A stretch of DNA of 64,000 nt, taken from the NCBI RefSeq assembly GCF_002549775.1, contig NZ_NMTR01000021.1, positions 620,001 through 684,000 on the forward strand. Direction: 5' to 3'. A model generated the notes under the pieces. That model saw only the letters and a program-made list of their open reading frames with translations, did no database searches and was not told where the DNA came from. Source of the stretch: Faecalibacterium langellae (GTDB taxonomy: Bacteria; Bacillota; Clostridia; Oscillospirales; Ruminococcaceae). Below are positions 34,425-42,697 of this stretch, piece after piece. The position numbers and the translations under genes are program-made. Within the stretch, counting starts at the first letter, position 1, and each line of letters begins with the position of its first letter.

Positions 34425-36287
34425 ATGTTTGATCCCAAACTGAAAGAAGCGCTGGGACGGGTGCAGAAGCCCGGCCGCTACACTGGCGGCGAACCCGGCA
34501 GTGTATATAAAGACAAAGAAAAGATGGACGTCCGCTTTGCATTCTGCTTCCCGGACACCTACGAGGTGGGTATGTCCTTCCTCGGCGAGAAGATCCTCTA
34601 CGAGCTGCTCAACAGCCACGAGAACTGGTGGTGCGAGCGTGCCTTCATGCCGTGGCTCGATATGAAGGCCGAGATGGAACGCCTGCACCTGCCGCTCTAC
34701 ACCATGGAGAGCAAAGACCCGCTCACTGCCTTTGATGCAGTGGGATTTACCCTGCAGTACGAGCTTTCCTATACGAACATTCTGGCCATGCTGGACTTGG
34801 CAGGCATCCCGTTCTATTCCAAAGACCGCGACGAGAGCTGGCCGCTGATCGTGGCGGGCGGCCCCTGCGCCTGCAACGCGGAGCCTATTGCGGATTTCTT
34901 CGATGTGGTCCAGCTGGGTGAGGGTGAAAATCAGCTGCCCGGCATCTGTGCTGAGATCGAGAAGGCCAAAAAGGAAGGCGGCGTCTCCAAAAAGGAGCTG
35001 CTGCAGCGCATCGCCAAAATCCCCGGCATCTACATCCCGGCGTTCTATGATGTGGAGTATTACGAGGACGGCAGGGTCAAGTCCATCACGCCCAACGAGC
35101 CGGGCATCCCGGCCCGCATCACCAAGGCCATCATCAAGGATCTGAACGAGTTTGCCCCGCCGACGAACTTCGTGGTGCCCATGGTGGGTGCCATTCAGGA
35201 CCGTGCCAGCATTGAGGTGCTGCGCGGCTGCGTGCGCGGCTGCCGGTTCTGTCAGGCGGGCTTTTTGTACCGCCCCATGCGTCAGCGTGATGCCAGCCTG
35301 CTGAACAAGGCGGCGCAGGACCTGTGCGCCAATACCGGTTATGAGGAGCTCAGCCTTTCCAGCCTGTCCACCTCGGACCACGGCCAGCTGGAAGAACTGC
35401 TGGACGACCTGAACGAGTGGGCCCCCAAGGAGCACGTCAGCCTGTCGCTGCCGTCTCTGCGTGTGGACAACTTCTCCCAGAGCCTGATCGAGAAGACCAC
35501 CAAGGTGCGCAAGAGCGGCCTGACCTTTGCCGCCGAAGCCGGCACCCAGCGCCTGCGGGATGTCATCAACAAAAACGTCACCTGGGACGAGATCGAAAAG
35601 ACCTGCACCATCGCGTTCAACGCGGGCTACACTTCGGTCAAGCTCTACTTCATGATGGGTCTGCCCACCGAGACCATGGAGGACATTGAGGGCATCGCCG
35701 AGACCGCCCAGAAGGTGGTGGACCTGTACTATTCGCTGCCGAAGCGCGGCAAGGGCAAGGGTGTGCAGGTGACCATCAGCTGCGCCTGTTTTGTGCCCAA
35801 GCCTCATACACCCTTTGAGTTCGTGCCCATGGATACCGAGGAAATGCTGCGCGCCAAGCAGAAGCATCTGCTGGAGAGCGTCCACAGCCGCAAGATCAAG
35901 GTCAACTACCACGACAGCACCACCAGCTTCCTGGAGGGCGTGTTCGCCAAGGGAGACCGCCGTCTTGCCCCGGTCATTGTGGAAGCCTACAAGCGTGGCT
36001 GCTACTTCGACGGCTGGGAAGAATGCTTCCAGTACGATACCTGGCTGCAGACCTTTGCCGATATGGGCATCGACCCGGCATTCTATTGCCAGCGCCCCAT
36101 CGGTTTGGACGAGGTGACCCCCTGGTCTCACATGGATTACGGCGTCACCCACGAATATCTGGTGCGGGAATACAACAAGGCTCTTGCCGCCCAGACCACC
36201 CAGCCCTGCAACCGTGCCTGCCACGGCTGCGGTGCAAATCATCTGTTAGGAGGTCCCTGCTTTGATTACAGTAAGAATCTCGTTTGA
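34425..36287 (+). CDS. Radical SAM protein, TIGR03960 family
   Basis: 620 residues from ATG 34425 (TTTGGAGG upstream). An N-terminal B12-binding-like domain (residues about 30-200) precedes the radical SAM core with RGCVRGCRFCQAGF (C-x3-C-x2-C). The C-terminus has a second cysteine group, CNRACHGC followed nine residues later by C, as C-x3-C-x2-C-x9-C. Function of this family is not established; it always travels with the DUF2344 gene, to which it is fused in some species. It overlaps that gene by 26 bases. Confidence 0.9.
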   Translation: MFDPKLKEALGRVQKPGRYTGGEPGSVYKDKEKMDVRFAFCFPDTYEVGMSFLGEKILYELLNSHENWWCERAFMPWLDMKAEMERLHLPLYTMESKDPLTAFDAVGFTLQYELSYTNILAMLDLAGIPFYSKDRDESWPLIVAGGPCACNAEPIADFFDVVQLGEGENQLPGICAEIEKAKKEGGVSKKELLQRIAKIPGIYIPAFYDVEYYEDGRVKSITPNEPGIPARITKAIIKDLNEFAPPTNFVVPMVGAIQDRASIEVLRGCVRGCRFCQAGFLYRPMRQRDASLLNKAAQDLCANTGYEELSLSSLSTSDHGQLEELLDDLNEWAPKEHVSLSLPSLRVDNFSQSLIEKTTKVRKSGLTFAAEAGTQRLRDVINKNVTWDEIEKTCTIAFNAGYTSVKLYFMMGLPTETMEDIEGIAETAQKVVDLYYSLPKRGKGKGVQVTISCACFVPKPHTPFEFVPMDTEEMLRAKQKHLLESVHSRKIKVNYHDSTTSFLEGVFAKGDRRLAPVIVEAYKRGCYFDGWEECFQYDTWLQTFADMGIDPAFYCQRPIGLDEVTPWSHMDYGVTHEYLVREYNKALAAQTTQPCNRACHGCGANHLLGGPCFDYSKNLV

Positions 36288-36906
36288 GAAAAAGAATGAG
36301 GCCTCCTACATTTCTCTGCTGGACCTGCAGCGGGTGATGCAGCGGGTGCTCAAGCGCAGCGGCCTGCCGGTGTGGCACACGCTGGGCTTCAACCCCCACA
36401 TCTACATGACCTTTGCCTGCCCGCTTTCTCTGGGGCAGGAGAGCGAGTGCGAGTGCGTGGACGTTAAGACGGAGGCCGAGAACCCGGACTTTGCTCAGTG
36501 GAAGGACGCGCTGAACGCCATCATGCCCGCCGGTATCGTCATCACCCATGTGGGTCCGGTGCAGATGAAGGCGGACCTCATCGCCTATGCCTGCTATCGC
36601 ATCACTTACCCGGCAGCTGCGGCGGCCGTGCTGGACCAGTACAACGCGCTGGAAAGCGCAACGGTGGAAAAGCACGGCAAAAAGGGCAACAAGATCATTG
36701 AGCTGAAGGACCACATCCCGCAGGTGGAATACACTGTGGACGGGGACAGCCTGCACATTGAATTGTGTATGCCCGCCGCGCAGGAACTGAACCTGAACCC
36801 CTCGCTGCTCACCGGCTTTCTGGAAGATCAGTTCGGCCTGCCTGCCGCCAGCGCGAACATCCTGCGCAAAAAGTTTCTGACGGCAGATAAGCAGCTGTTT
36901 GCCTGA
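36262..36906 (+). CDS. TIGR03936/DUF2344-family radical SAM-linked protein
   Basis: 214 residues with a TTG start at 36262 (TTAGGAGG eight bases upstream). The opening ITVRISFEKKNEASYISLLDLQRVMQRVLKRSGLPVWHTLGFNPH is the family signature. In many Clostridia this gene follows the TIGR03960 radical SAM gene and precedes rng, rplU and rpmA; here those are missing and rplS follows. The partner relation suggests an RNA or protein modification step, but no reaction is known. Confidence 0.9.
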   Translation: MITVRISFEKKNEASYISLLDLQRVMQRVLKRSGLPVWHTLGFNPHIYMTFACPLSLGQESECECVDVKTEAENPDFAQWKDALNAIMPAGIVITHVGPVQMKADLIAYACYRITYPAAAAAVLDQYNALESATVEKHGKKGNKIIELKDHIPQVEYTVDGDSLHIELCMPAAQELNLNPSLLTGFLEDQFGLPAASANILRKKFLTADKQLFA

Positions 36907-36925
36907 GCAGGGCACAAAAGACATA

Positions 36926-36971
36926 CGTTTTGACAGAACAGAAAATTTTTGCATTTATTTTGGTCAAAACG
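36926..36971. repeat. Widely spaced inverted repeat upstream of the rplS promoter
   Basis: CGTTTTGAC (36926-36934) and GTCAAAACG (36963-36971), 28 AT-rich bases apart, ending two bases before the rplS -35 box. No T-run follows on the plus strand. The left arm overlaps a second possible -35 (TTGACA, 36930-36935). Confidence 0.55.
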
Positions 36972-36972
36972 C

Positions 36973-37001
36973 TTGCATTCACGCGGGTTTTGTGATATCC
37001 T
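36973..37001 (+). promoter_or_regulatory. Promoter of the rplS leader transcript
   Basis: TTGCAT (36973-36978), 17-base spacer, TATCCT (36996-37001) with TG in extended -10 position. Expected start at about 37008, just where the leader fold begins. Confidence 0.65.
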
Positions 37002-37005
37002 ATTT

Positions 37006-37098
37006 AGGCGTTAGTGTCCGCTGAGACCACAGCGGGGTTAATGACAATATCATTAAACGGGCGGTCCTCTGACGGCAAAGTGCCGTGTATGAACGTCT
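37006..37098 (+). ncRNA. Structured leader RNA of rplS (L19 leader candidate)
   Basis: A closing stem AGGCGTT (37006-37012)/AACGTCT (37092-37098) encloses CCGCTG/CAGCGG (37018-37035), TTAATGA/TCATTAA (37038-37056) and ACGGCA/TGCCGT (37072-37086). Such a multi-branched leader directly before an r-protein gene suggests autogenous control by L19. Identity with the known L19 leader family is not tested. Confidence 0.65.
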
Positions 37099-37121
37099 AA
37101 AAACAAATGGAGGATTCAAAA

Positions 37122-37463
37122 ATGGACGCACTGAAGATTATTTCTGAAGGCAGCATCAAGGCTGAGAAGCCCCAGTTCAACGTTGGCGATACCGTCCGCG
37201 TTGATGTTCGTATCAAGGACGGCGACCGTGAGCGCATTCAGGCCTTCGAGGGCACTGTGATCGCTAAGAAGCACGGCGGCGTTGCTGAGACCTTTACCGT
37301 TCGCCGCGTGGCTTACGGTGTCGGCATCGAGCGTGTCTTCCCCATCAACAGCCCCTTCGTTGAGAAGGTCACCGTTGTCCGCAAGGGCAAGGTCCGCCGC
37401 GCAAAGCTGTTCTACCTGCGTGGCCGTACGGGCAAGGCTGCCAAGGTCAAGAGCGATATTTGA
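37122..37463 (+). CDS. rplS: 50S ribosomal protein L19
   Basis: 113 residues from ATG 37122 (GGAGG upstream). Typical sequence [32 protein letters not shown], then the [23 protein letters not shown] signature and basic C-terminus [16 protein letters not shown]19 sits at the 30S-50S interface. It is transcribed alone, from a promoter with a structured leader to a 12-pair terminator, and uses T-ending codons typical of highly expressed genes here. Confidence 0.98.
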   Translation: MDALKIISEGSIKAEKPQFNVGDTVRVDVRIKDGDRERIQAFEGTVIAKKHGGVAETFTVRRVAYGVGIERVFPINSPFVEKVTVVRKGKVRRAKLFYLRGRTGKAAKVKSDI

Positions 37464-37486
37464 TCATCCCCGATTTGAAACGGGAG

Positions 37487-37519
37487 AAAAGGGACAACCT
37501 TGTTGTCCCTTTTTTCTTT
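37487..37519 (+). terminator. Terminator after rplS
   Basis: AAAAGGGACAAC (37487-37498) and GTTGTCCCTTTT (37502-37513), three-base loop, T-rich tail. Confidence 0.93.
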
Positions 37520-37561
37520 ATCAAAATTTCAGTAAAATGCGGCTTTTTGCAGCCGGTGCGC

Positions 37562-37591
37562 TTGCACAGGGGCTGCGGATTGCTGTATAAT
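37562..37591 (+). promoter_or_regulatory. Promoter of lepB
   Basis: TTGCAC (37562-37567), 18-base spacer, TATAAT (37586-37591). Confidence 0.7.
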
Positions 37592-37633
37592 CGGGTCAGT
37601 GATGCAAAACTCAGAGGGTGAGGTGTACCGGAT

Positions 37634-38182
37634 ATGGAAAAACAGGAACAGGCAAAGCCCGTGCGCGGGCAGAATCTACTGGAATGGTACGAGGCGCTGA
37701 TCTCGGCGGCGCTGGTGCTGGTGCTCATCTTTTCGTTCTTTTTCCGCATCATTCAGGTGGACGGCAGCTCCATGGTGCCAACGCTGGTCAACGGCGATAA
37801 GCTCATCGTGTGGGGGGCAGGCTATACGCCGCAGCGCGGTGATGTGGTCATCGTGGACAGCTACACCTCCTACGGCAAGCCGCTGGTCAAGCGGGTCATC
37901 GCCAAGGGCGGCGACACCATCAGCATCGACTACGAGGCCGGCACTGTCACCGTCAACGGTGAGGTGCTGCAGGAGGACTACATTGCCGCGCCCACCCATC
38001 TGGGTTATGACGTGGAGTTCCCGTATACGGTGCCGGAGGGCACGGTGTTCGTGATGGGCGACAACCGCAACGAATCGCTGGACAGCCGTTCGTCCTACGT
38101 CGGCTGCATCGACGAGCGCGATATTCTGGGCAAGGTGCTTTTGTGCTTTATGCCCTTTACAGATTTTGGGGTGGTAAAATGA
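37634..38182 (+). CDS. lepB: Signal peptidase I
   Basis: 182 residues with one N-terminal membrane helix (about 20-40). DGSSMVPTLVNGDKL holds the catalytic serine, LVKRVIAKGGD the lysine, and GDNRNESLDSRS is the family's box E. It removes signal peptides at the outer face of the membrane. Size and single helix match Gram-positive SipS-type enzymes. It overlaps rbgA by four bases. Confidence 0.96.
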   Translation: MEKQEQAKPVRGQNLLEWYEALISAALVLVLIFSFFFRIIQVDGSSMVPTLVNGDKLIVWGAGYTPQRGDVVIVDSYTSYGKPLVKRVIAKGGDTISIDYEAGTVTVNGEVLQEDYIAAPTHLGYDVEFPYTVPEGTVFVMGDNRNESLDSRSSYVGCIDERDILGKVLLCFMPFTDFGVVK

Positions 38183-39102
38183 ACGAAATGGATACCCGGT
38201 TTGCAAACCAGTACAATATTCAGTGGTTCCCGGGCCACATGACCAAGACCCTGCGCATGATGGAGCAGGAGATCCAGCATGTGGACGCAAGCCTTGTGCT
38301 GCTGGATGCGCGCATCCCGCTTTCCAGCCTGAACCCGGAGATCGAGCGCATCACGGCCCGCAAGCCGAAGCTCTATGCGCTGAACAAGGCCGATCTGGCC
38401 GACCCGGCGGTGACCGAGGAATGGATCAAGTACTTCCGCGCGGCAGATGCCGGATGCGTGGCCATCAGCGCCAAGCAGAAGGGCGGTGCCAACGCCGTCA
38501 AGATCGCCATCGAAAAAGAGCTGGCGGGCCTGCTGGAACGCCGCCAGAACCGCGGCATGAGCGGTGCCAAGACCCAGGTGATGCTCTGCGGCATCCCCAA
38601 TGTGGGCAAGTCTACCTTCATCAACACCTTTGCGGGCTCGGCCCGTGCCAAGGCGGCCGACCGCCCCGGCGTGACCAAGGGCAAGCAGTGGGTCAGCACC
38701 GACAAGTTCGACCTGCTGGACATGCCCGGTGTGCTGTGGAAAAAGTTTGATTCCAAGACCATTGCGTCCAACCTGGCCTTCATCGGTTCCATCAAGGATG
38801 ACATTCTGGACGTGGAAGAACTGGCCATGAACCTGCTGGACGAAGTGCGCCGCAACTACCCGGACCTGGTGGCCCAGCGCTACAAGCTGGATGCCGAGAC
38901 CATGGCCCTGCCGCCTTACGAGCTGATGGAAGCCATCGGCCGCAAGCGCGGCCTGCTGGTGCGCGGCGGCGAGGTGAACACCGAGCGCTGTGCCATCATG
39001 CTGGTGGACGAGTTCCGCGCCTGCAAGTGGGGCCGCATCTCGCTGGAGCGCCCGCCGCAGCGGGATGATCTGGCCGACTTTGCCGAGGAGGATGACGAAT
39101 GA
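38179..39102 (+). CDS. rbgA: Ribosome biogenesis GTPase RbgA (YlqF)
   Basis: 307 residues from ATG 38179 (GGGGTGG upstream; ATGA overlap with lepB). Circularly permuted GTPase: G4 LNKADL comes first, then G1 [12 protein letters not shown] and G3 [10 protein letters not shown]. The opening [15 protein letters not shown] is the family hallmark. It acts in late 50S assembly. The gene order rplS-lepB-rbgA-rnhB is the same as in Bacillus subtilis. Confidence 0.97.
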   Translation: MNEMDTRFANQYNIQWFPGHMTKTLRMMEQEIQHVDASLVLLDARIPLSSLNPEIERITARKPKLYALNKADLADPAVTEEWIKYFRAADAGCVAISAKQKGGANAVKIAIEKELAGLLERRQNRGMSGAKTQVMLCGIPNVGKSTFINTFAGSARAKAADRPGVTKGKQWVSTDKFDLLDMPGVLWKKFDSKTIASNLAFIGSIKDDILDVEELAMNLLDEVRRNYPDLVAQRYKLDAETMALPPYELMEAIGRKRGLLVRGGEVNTERCAIMLVDEFRACKWGRISLERPPQRDDLADFAEEDDE

Positions 39103-39746
39103 AGCGCCGTTCCGACGAGGAAATTTCCGCCCCGCTGTATGAGTACGACGCCGCCGTGCGCAGCCAGTACGGCTGCTTTGCGGGGGTAGACGAAGCCGGG
39201 CGCGGCCCTTTGTGCGGCCCGGTGTGCGTCGCGGCCTGCATCCTGGACCCGGAAAACCCGGTCTACGGCATCAACGACTCCAAAAAGCTCACCGAGAAAA
39301 AGCGGGAAGCATTATTTGATGAGATCGTGGAAAAGGCGCTGGCCTACAAGATCATCTTTGTGGGGCCGGACATCATCGACCGGGACAACATCCTCAACGC
39401 CACCATGGGCGGCATGAAGCAGGCTGTGGAAGAACTGGACATCGTGCCGAACCTCGTCCTTGTGGACGGCAACCGCACCCCGGCAGGGCTGCAAATTCCG
39501 GCACAGCCGGTGGTCAAGGGCGATGCCACCAGCGCCAGCATCGGCGCGGCATCGGTGCTGGCCAAGGTCAGCCGTGACCGTTACATGCTGGAACTGGACA
39601 GGCAGTACCCCCAGTACCAGTTGGCAAAGCACAAGGGCTACCCGACCAAGCTCCACTATGAACTCATCGCGCAGTATGGCATCCAGCCGTTCTACCGCCG
39701 CAGCTTTTTGAAAAAGCAGGGCTACTGGCCGGAGAGCGGCAAGTGA
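39099..39746 (+). CDS. rnhB: Ribonuclease HII
   Basis: 215 residues. [17 protein letters not shown] holds the first two acidic residues, LVDGNR the third, and the [21 protein letters not shown] motif is present. It cuts RNA in RNA-DNA hybrids and single ribonucleotides in DNA. It is translationally coupled to rbgA (ATGA) and to the next gene (GTGA). Confidence 0.97.
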   Translation: MKRRSDEEISAPLYEYDAAVRSQYGCFAGVDEAGRGPLCGPVCVAACILDPENPVYGINDSKKLTEKKREALFDEIVEKALAYKIIFVGPDIIDRDNILNATMGGMKQAVEELDIVPNLVLVDGNRTPAGLQIPAQPVVKGDATSASIGAASVLAKVSRDRYMLELDRQYPQYQLAKHKGYPTKLHYELIAQYGIQPFYRRSFLKKQGYWPESGK

Positions 39747-40105
39747 ACCGCGCCGAGACCGGCCGGAAGGGCGAAGCCGCTGCCGCAAAGTTTTACCTGC
39801 AACAGGGCTGCCGCCTGCTGGCCCACAACTTCCGCACCCGGATGGGGGAGCTGGACGTGGTGATGCAGGAACCGGACGGCACCATCGTCATCTGCGAGGT
39901 GAAGACCCGGGCCGAGAACTCCCTTGCCAGCCCGGCCGAAGCGGTGGACCGGCCCAAGCAGCGCCGTCTCATCCGCGCCGCGCAGAGCTATCTGCAGGTA
40001 AACGGCCTGAGCGACGCACCGGTGCGTTTTGACGTGGCAGAAGTGTTTCCTCTTGACAGCGGGCGCTGGATGGTACATATTATAAGGGGCGCTTTCCTCG
40101 CGTAA
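39743..40105 (+). CDS. YraN/UPF0102 family endonuclease-like protein
   Basis: 120 residues with a GTG start inside the rnhB stop. [16 protein letters not shown] and MGELDVVM...ICEVKTR give the E, D and ExK residues of the restriction endonuclease-like fold. The biological role of this widespread family is not settled; a DNA processing role is assumed. Its neighbour rnhB is the usual one. Confidence 0.92.
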   Translation: MNRAETGRKGEAAAAKFYLQQGCRLLAHNFRTRMGELDVVMQEPDGTIVICEVKTRAENSLASPAEAVDRPKQRRLIRAAQSYLQVNGLSDAPVRFDVAEVFPLDSGRWMVHIIRGAFLA

Positions 40106-40204
40106 AGCGAGTGCCCCGGTGGGAAATGGACCGGCAGAGAGCTTCTCTGCCGCAGCAGCAGGAGCGCGTTTTGCGCGTTCTACGGCGAAAAAGGAGCGAC
40201 AACG

Positions 40205-41665
40205 ATGCAGTTTTTCAGTACCAGAGACCAAAACCGCAAGGTGACTTCTTCGGAAGCGATCGCACAGGGCCTGTCCAATGAGGGCGGTCTGTTCGTGCCG
40301 GAAAGCTTCCCGCAGGTGGATGTGAAGGCGCTGTGTGAGCTGGATTATCCGGCCATGGCAGCCGCCGTCATCAAAGAATATCTGACCGACTATTCGCAGG
40401 ACTTCCTGACCGAAGCTACCCGCAGGACCTACGGGGAAGCCTTCGGCGGCAAGGCCGGTTATCTGGCTCCGGTGGAAGGGGATACCTATGCGCTGGAGCT
40501 GTGGCACGGCCCCACCTGTGCCTTCAAGGATTACGCCCTGCAGCTGATGCCGAAACTGCTGGTGGAAGCCAAAAAGAATCTGGGCCGCACGGAGAAGACC
40601 CTGATCCTTGTGGCGACCAGCGGCGACACCGGCAAGGCTGCTCTGGACGGCTACCATGACGTCCCGGGCGTGGAGATCGCGGTGTTCTACCCCACGGGCG
40701 GCACCAGTGAGATCCAGCGCCTGCAGATGGCCACCCAGGAGGGTGCCAACGTGGCAGTCTACGCCGTGCGCGGCAACTTTGACGATGCCCAGACCGGCGT
40801 AAAGAAGGTCTTTGGTGACACCGCCATTGCGGCCGCACTGGCCAAGCGGGACATCCGCCTGTCCAGCGCCAACTCCATCAACTGGGGCCGCCTGGTGCCG
40901 CAGATCGTCTACTACTTTGCCGCCTATGCCCAGCTGCTGAGAGCGGGCAAGATCACCTTCGGTGACGAAGTGGACTTCTGTGTGCCCACCGGCAACTTCG
41001 GTGACATTCTGGCGGGCTACTATGCCAAGCGCATGGGCCTGCCCGTGGGCAAGCTGGTCTGCGCTTCCAACGAGAACAACGTGCTGACCGACTTCCTCAC
41101 CACCGGCACCTACACCGCAAAGCGCGAATTCTTCAAGACCACTTCCCCCAGCATGGACATTCTGGTGTCCTCGAACCTCGAGCGCCTTTTGTACCATGTC
41201 ACCGGCAGTGACGCCGAGGTGGCGGGTCTGATGAAGGACCTGGCCGAGAAGGGCAGCTACACTGTGCGCCCCGAAACGCTGGCCGCCATTCAGAAGAACT
41301 TCTCCTGCGGCTGGAGCAGCGAGGCCGAGGTGGCAGGGGAGATCCGTGCCCGTTACGAAAAGGACAACTACCTGTGCGACACCCACACCGCTGTGGCATT
41401 CCACGTCGCTGCGCAGAAAAAGCGTGATGGTGTGCCCATGGTGGTGCTGTCCACCGCATCTCCCTTCAAGTTCCCGCGCAGCGTTCTGGCCGCTCTGGGC
41501 CAGGCCGCACCGGAAAATGATTTCGAAGCAATGCAGCAGCTGGAAGCAGCTACCGCCCACGCCGCACCGGCAAGCCTTGCCGCGCTGCGTCAGAAGCCGG
41601 AGCGCTTTGACACCGTGATCGAACCCGCGCAGATCGCCGAGGTGGCGCTGGGCTATCAGGAATAA
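40205..41665 (+). CDS. thrC: Threonine synthase
   Basis: 486 residues, AAAAAGGAG upstream. The opening FFSTRDQNRKVTSSEAIAQGLSNEGGLFVPE and the pyridoxal phosphate motif GPTCAFKDYALQLMP with the Schiff-base lysine identify the class I (longer) type. VATSGDTGKAALDGY and the GNFGDILAGYYA phosphate-binding loop are present. It turns O-phosphohomoserine into threonine. No other threonine genes are nearby. Confidence 0.97.
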   Translation: MQFFSTRDQNRKVTSSEAIAQGLSNEGGLFVPESFPQVDVKALCELDYPAMAAAVIKEYLTDYSQDFLTEATRRTYGEAFGGKAGYLAPVEGDTYALELWHGPTCAFKDYALQLMPKLLVEAKKNLGRTEKTLILVATSGDTGKAALDGYHDVPGVEIAVFYPTGGTSEIQRLQMATQEGANVAVYAVRGNFDDAQTGVKKVFGDTAIAAALAKRDIRLSSANSINWGRLVPQIVYYFAAYAQLLRAGKITFGDEVDFCVPTGNFGDILAGYYAKRMGLPVGKLVCASNENNVLTDFLTTGTYTAKREFFKTTSPSMDILVSSNLERLLYHVTGSDAEVAGLMKDLAEKGSYTVRPETLAAIQKNFSCGWSSEAEVAGEIRARYEKDNYLCDTHTAVAFHVAAQKKRDGVPMVVLSTASPFKFPRSVLAALGQAAPENDFEAMQQLEAATAHAAPASLAALRQKPERFDTVIEPAQIAEVALGYQE

Positions 41666-41686
41666 CACATCCTGCTGCACTTTATC

Positions 41687-41779
41687 GCAGCCTGCGTTTT
41701 TCAATGCCCAGGCAACATCCGCAGGCTGCATATCGCAAATATGCTGTTATGATTGGAGCTGTTTGCGAGAATTGCGATA
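41687..41779 (+). ncRNA. Structured region with competing hairpins before the metallophosphoesterase gene
   Basis: Stem A: GCAGCCTGCG (41687-41696)/CGCAGGCTGC (41720-41729). Stem B: GCATAT (41728-41733)/ATATGC (41739-41744). Stem C: TATCGCAA (41731-41738)/TTGCGATA (41772-41779). B excludes C, and A and B share two bases. The ribosome site is at 41783. Function is unknown. Confidence 0.4.
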
Positions 41780-41795
41780 GAACAGGAGTAAAAAC

Positions 41796-42479
41796 ATGGC
41801 ACTTTTTGTGCTTGGCGATCCCCATCTTTCTCTGGGCGCTTCCAAGCCGATGGACATCTTCCCCGGCTGGAACGACTATGTGGAGCGTCTGGAGAAGAAC
41901 TGGCGAAAACTCATCCGGCCGGAAGATACCATTGTGCTGGCAGGTGACATCAGCTGGGCCATGCGCCTGACCGATACCCGCAAGGACTTTGCCTTTCTGC
42001 AAAGCCTGCCCGGGCAGAAGATCATCATGAAGGGCAACCACGATTACTGGTGGTCCACCGCCAACAAGATGAACGCGTACCTCAAGGCGGAGGGTTTCGA
42101 CACCCTGCACATCCTGCACAACAATTCTTATAGTGTAGAAGGTTATGCCATCTGCGGCACCCGCGGCTGGCTGTTCGATGTGGGTGAGGCCCACGACGAA
42201 AAGGTGATGAACCGCGAGATCGGCCGCCTGCGCATGAGCCTGGACGCGGCGGAGCCGGGGCTGGAAAAGCTGGTGTTCCTGCATTATCCGCCGGTCTACA
42301 CCGGCACCAGCGCACCGGAGATCGTGGCCACCTTAAAAGAGTATGGCATCAAGACCTGCTATTACGGCCACCTGCACGGCAACGCCATCCGCTACGCAGT
42401 GCAGGGCGAGGTGGACGGCATCCGCTACAAGCTGGTGAGCGCCGACGGGCTGCGTTTCTGCCCGTACCGCATCAACTGA
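41796..42479 (+). CDS. Calcineurin-like metallophosphoesterase
   Basis: 227 residues, CAGGAG upstream. All metal-binding motifs are present in order: GDPHLS, GDISW, GNHDYWW, HYPP and GHLHG. The WDYxxR-type stretch NDYVERLEKNWRKLIRPED and the size match a clostridial subfamily of unknown substrate. It stands alone between thrC and tig behind a region rich in competing hairpins. Confidence 0.9.
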   Translation: MALFVLGDPHLSLGASKPMDIFPGWNDYVERLEKNWRKLIRPEDTIVLAGDISWAMRLTDTRKDFAFLQSLPGQKIIMKGNHDYWWSTANKMNAYLKAEGFDTLHILHNNSYSVEGYAICGTRGWLFDVGEAHDEKVMNREIGRLRMSLDAAEPGLEKLVFLHYPPVYTGTSAPEIVATLKEYGIKTCYYGHLHGNAIRYAVQGEVDGIRYKLVSADGLRFCPYRIN

Positions 42480-42521
42480 CCGTGAGCAGCGGTCAAAAAT
42501 GATAAAAATTCACAATTTGGG

Positions 42522-42551
42522 CTGGCAATTGTGTCCAAGCCGTGCTATAAT
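42522..42551 (+). promoter_or_regulatory. Promoter of tig
   Basis: TATAAT (42546-42551) with TG at extended -10 position; weak -35 CTGGCA (42522-42527), 18-base spacer. A 140-base leader follows. Confidence 0.7.
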
Positions 42552-42583
42552 AAGTTTTGACGCGATTGTTGCACCCAATTGAG

Positions 42584-42636
42584 CGCGCGCGTCCCCGCAT
42601 GTTGCAAAAGCAAGTTCATCCAGGACGCAGTGCGCG
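42584..42636 (+). ncRNA. Structured leader of tig
   Basis: CGCGC+GCGTCC (42584-42594) pairs with GGACGC (42623-42628) and, after a three-base bulge, GCGCG (42632-42636). The loop contains a small hairpin TTGC-AAAA-GCAA (42602-42613). Confidence 0.5.
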
Positions 42637-42697
42637 GTTGCAAAGGGCAAAAACTTCCTGCCCGGCGCAATAGAATTTTTGAGTGGAGGAAAAACAA

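Noticed and set aside
34425-36287. MiaB-like methylthiotransferase identity for the radical SAM protein.
   Set aside because: It lacks the N-terminal methylthiotransferase cysteines and TRAM domain, and its partner gene identifies the TIGR03960 family.
40106-40204. Terminator between yraN and thrC (GGCAGAGAGCTTCTCTGCC-like stem).
   Set aside because: A stem can be drawn, but no T-run follows, so it was not listed.
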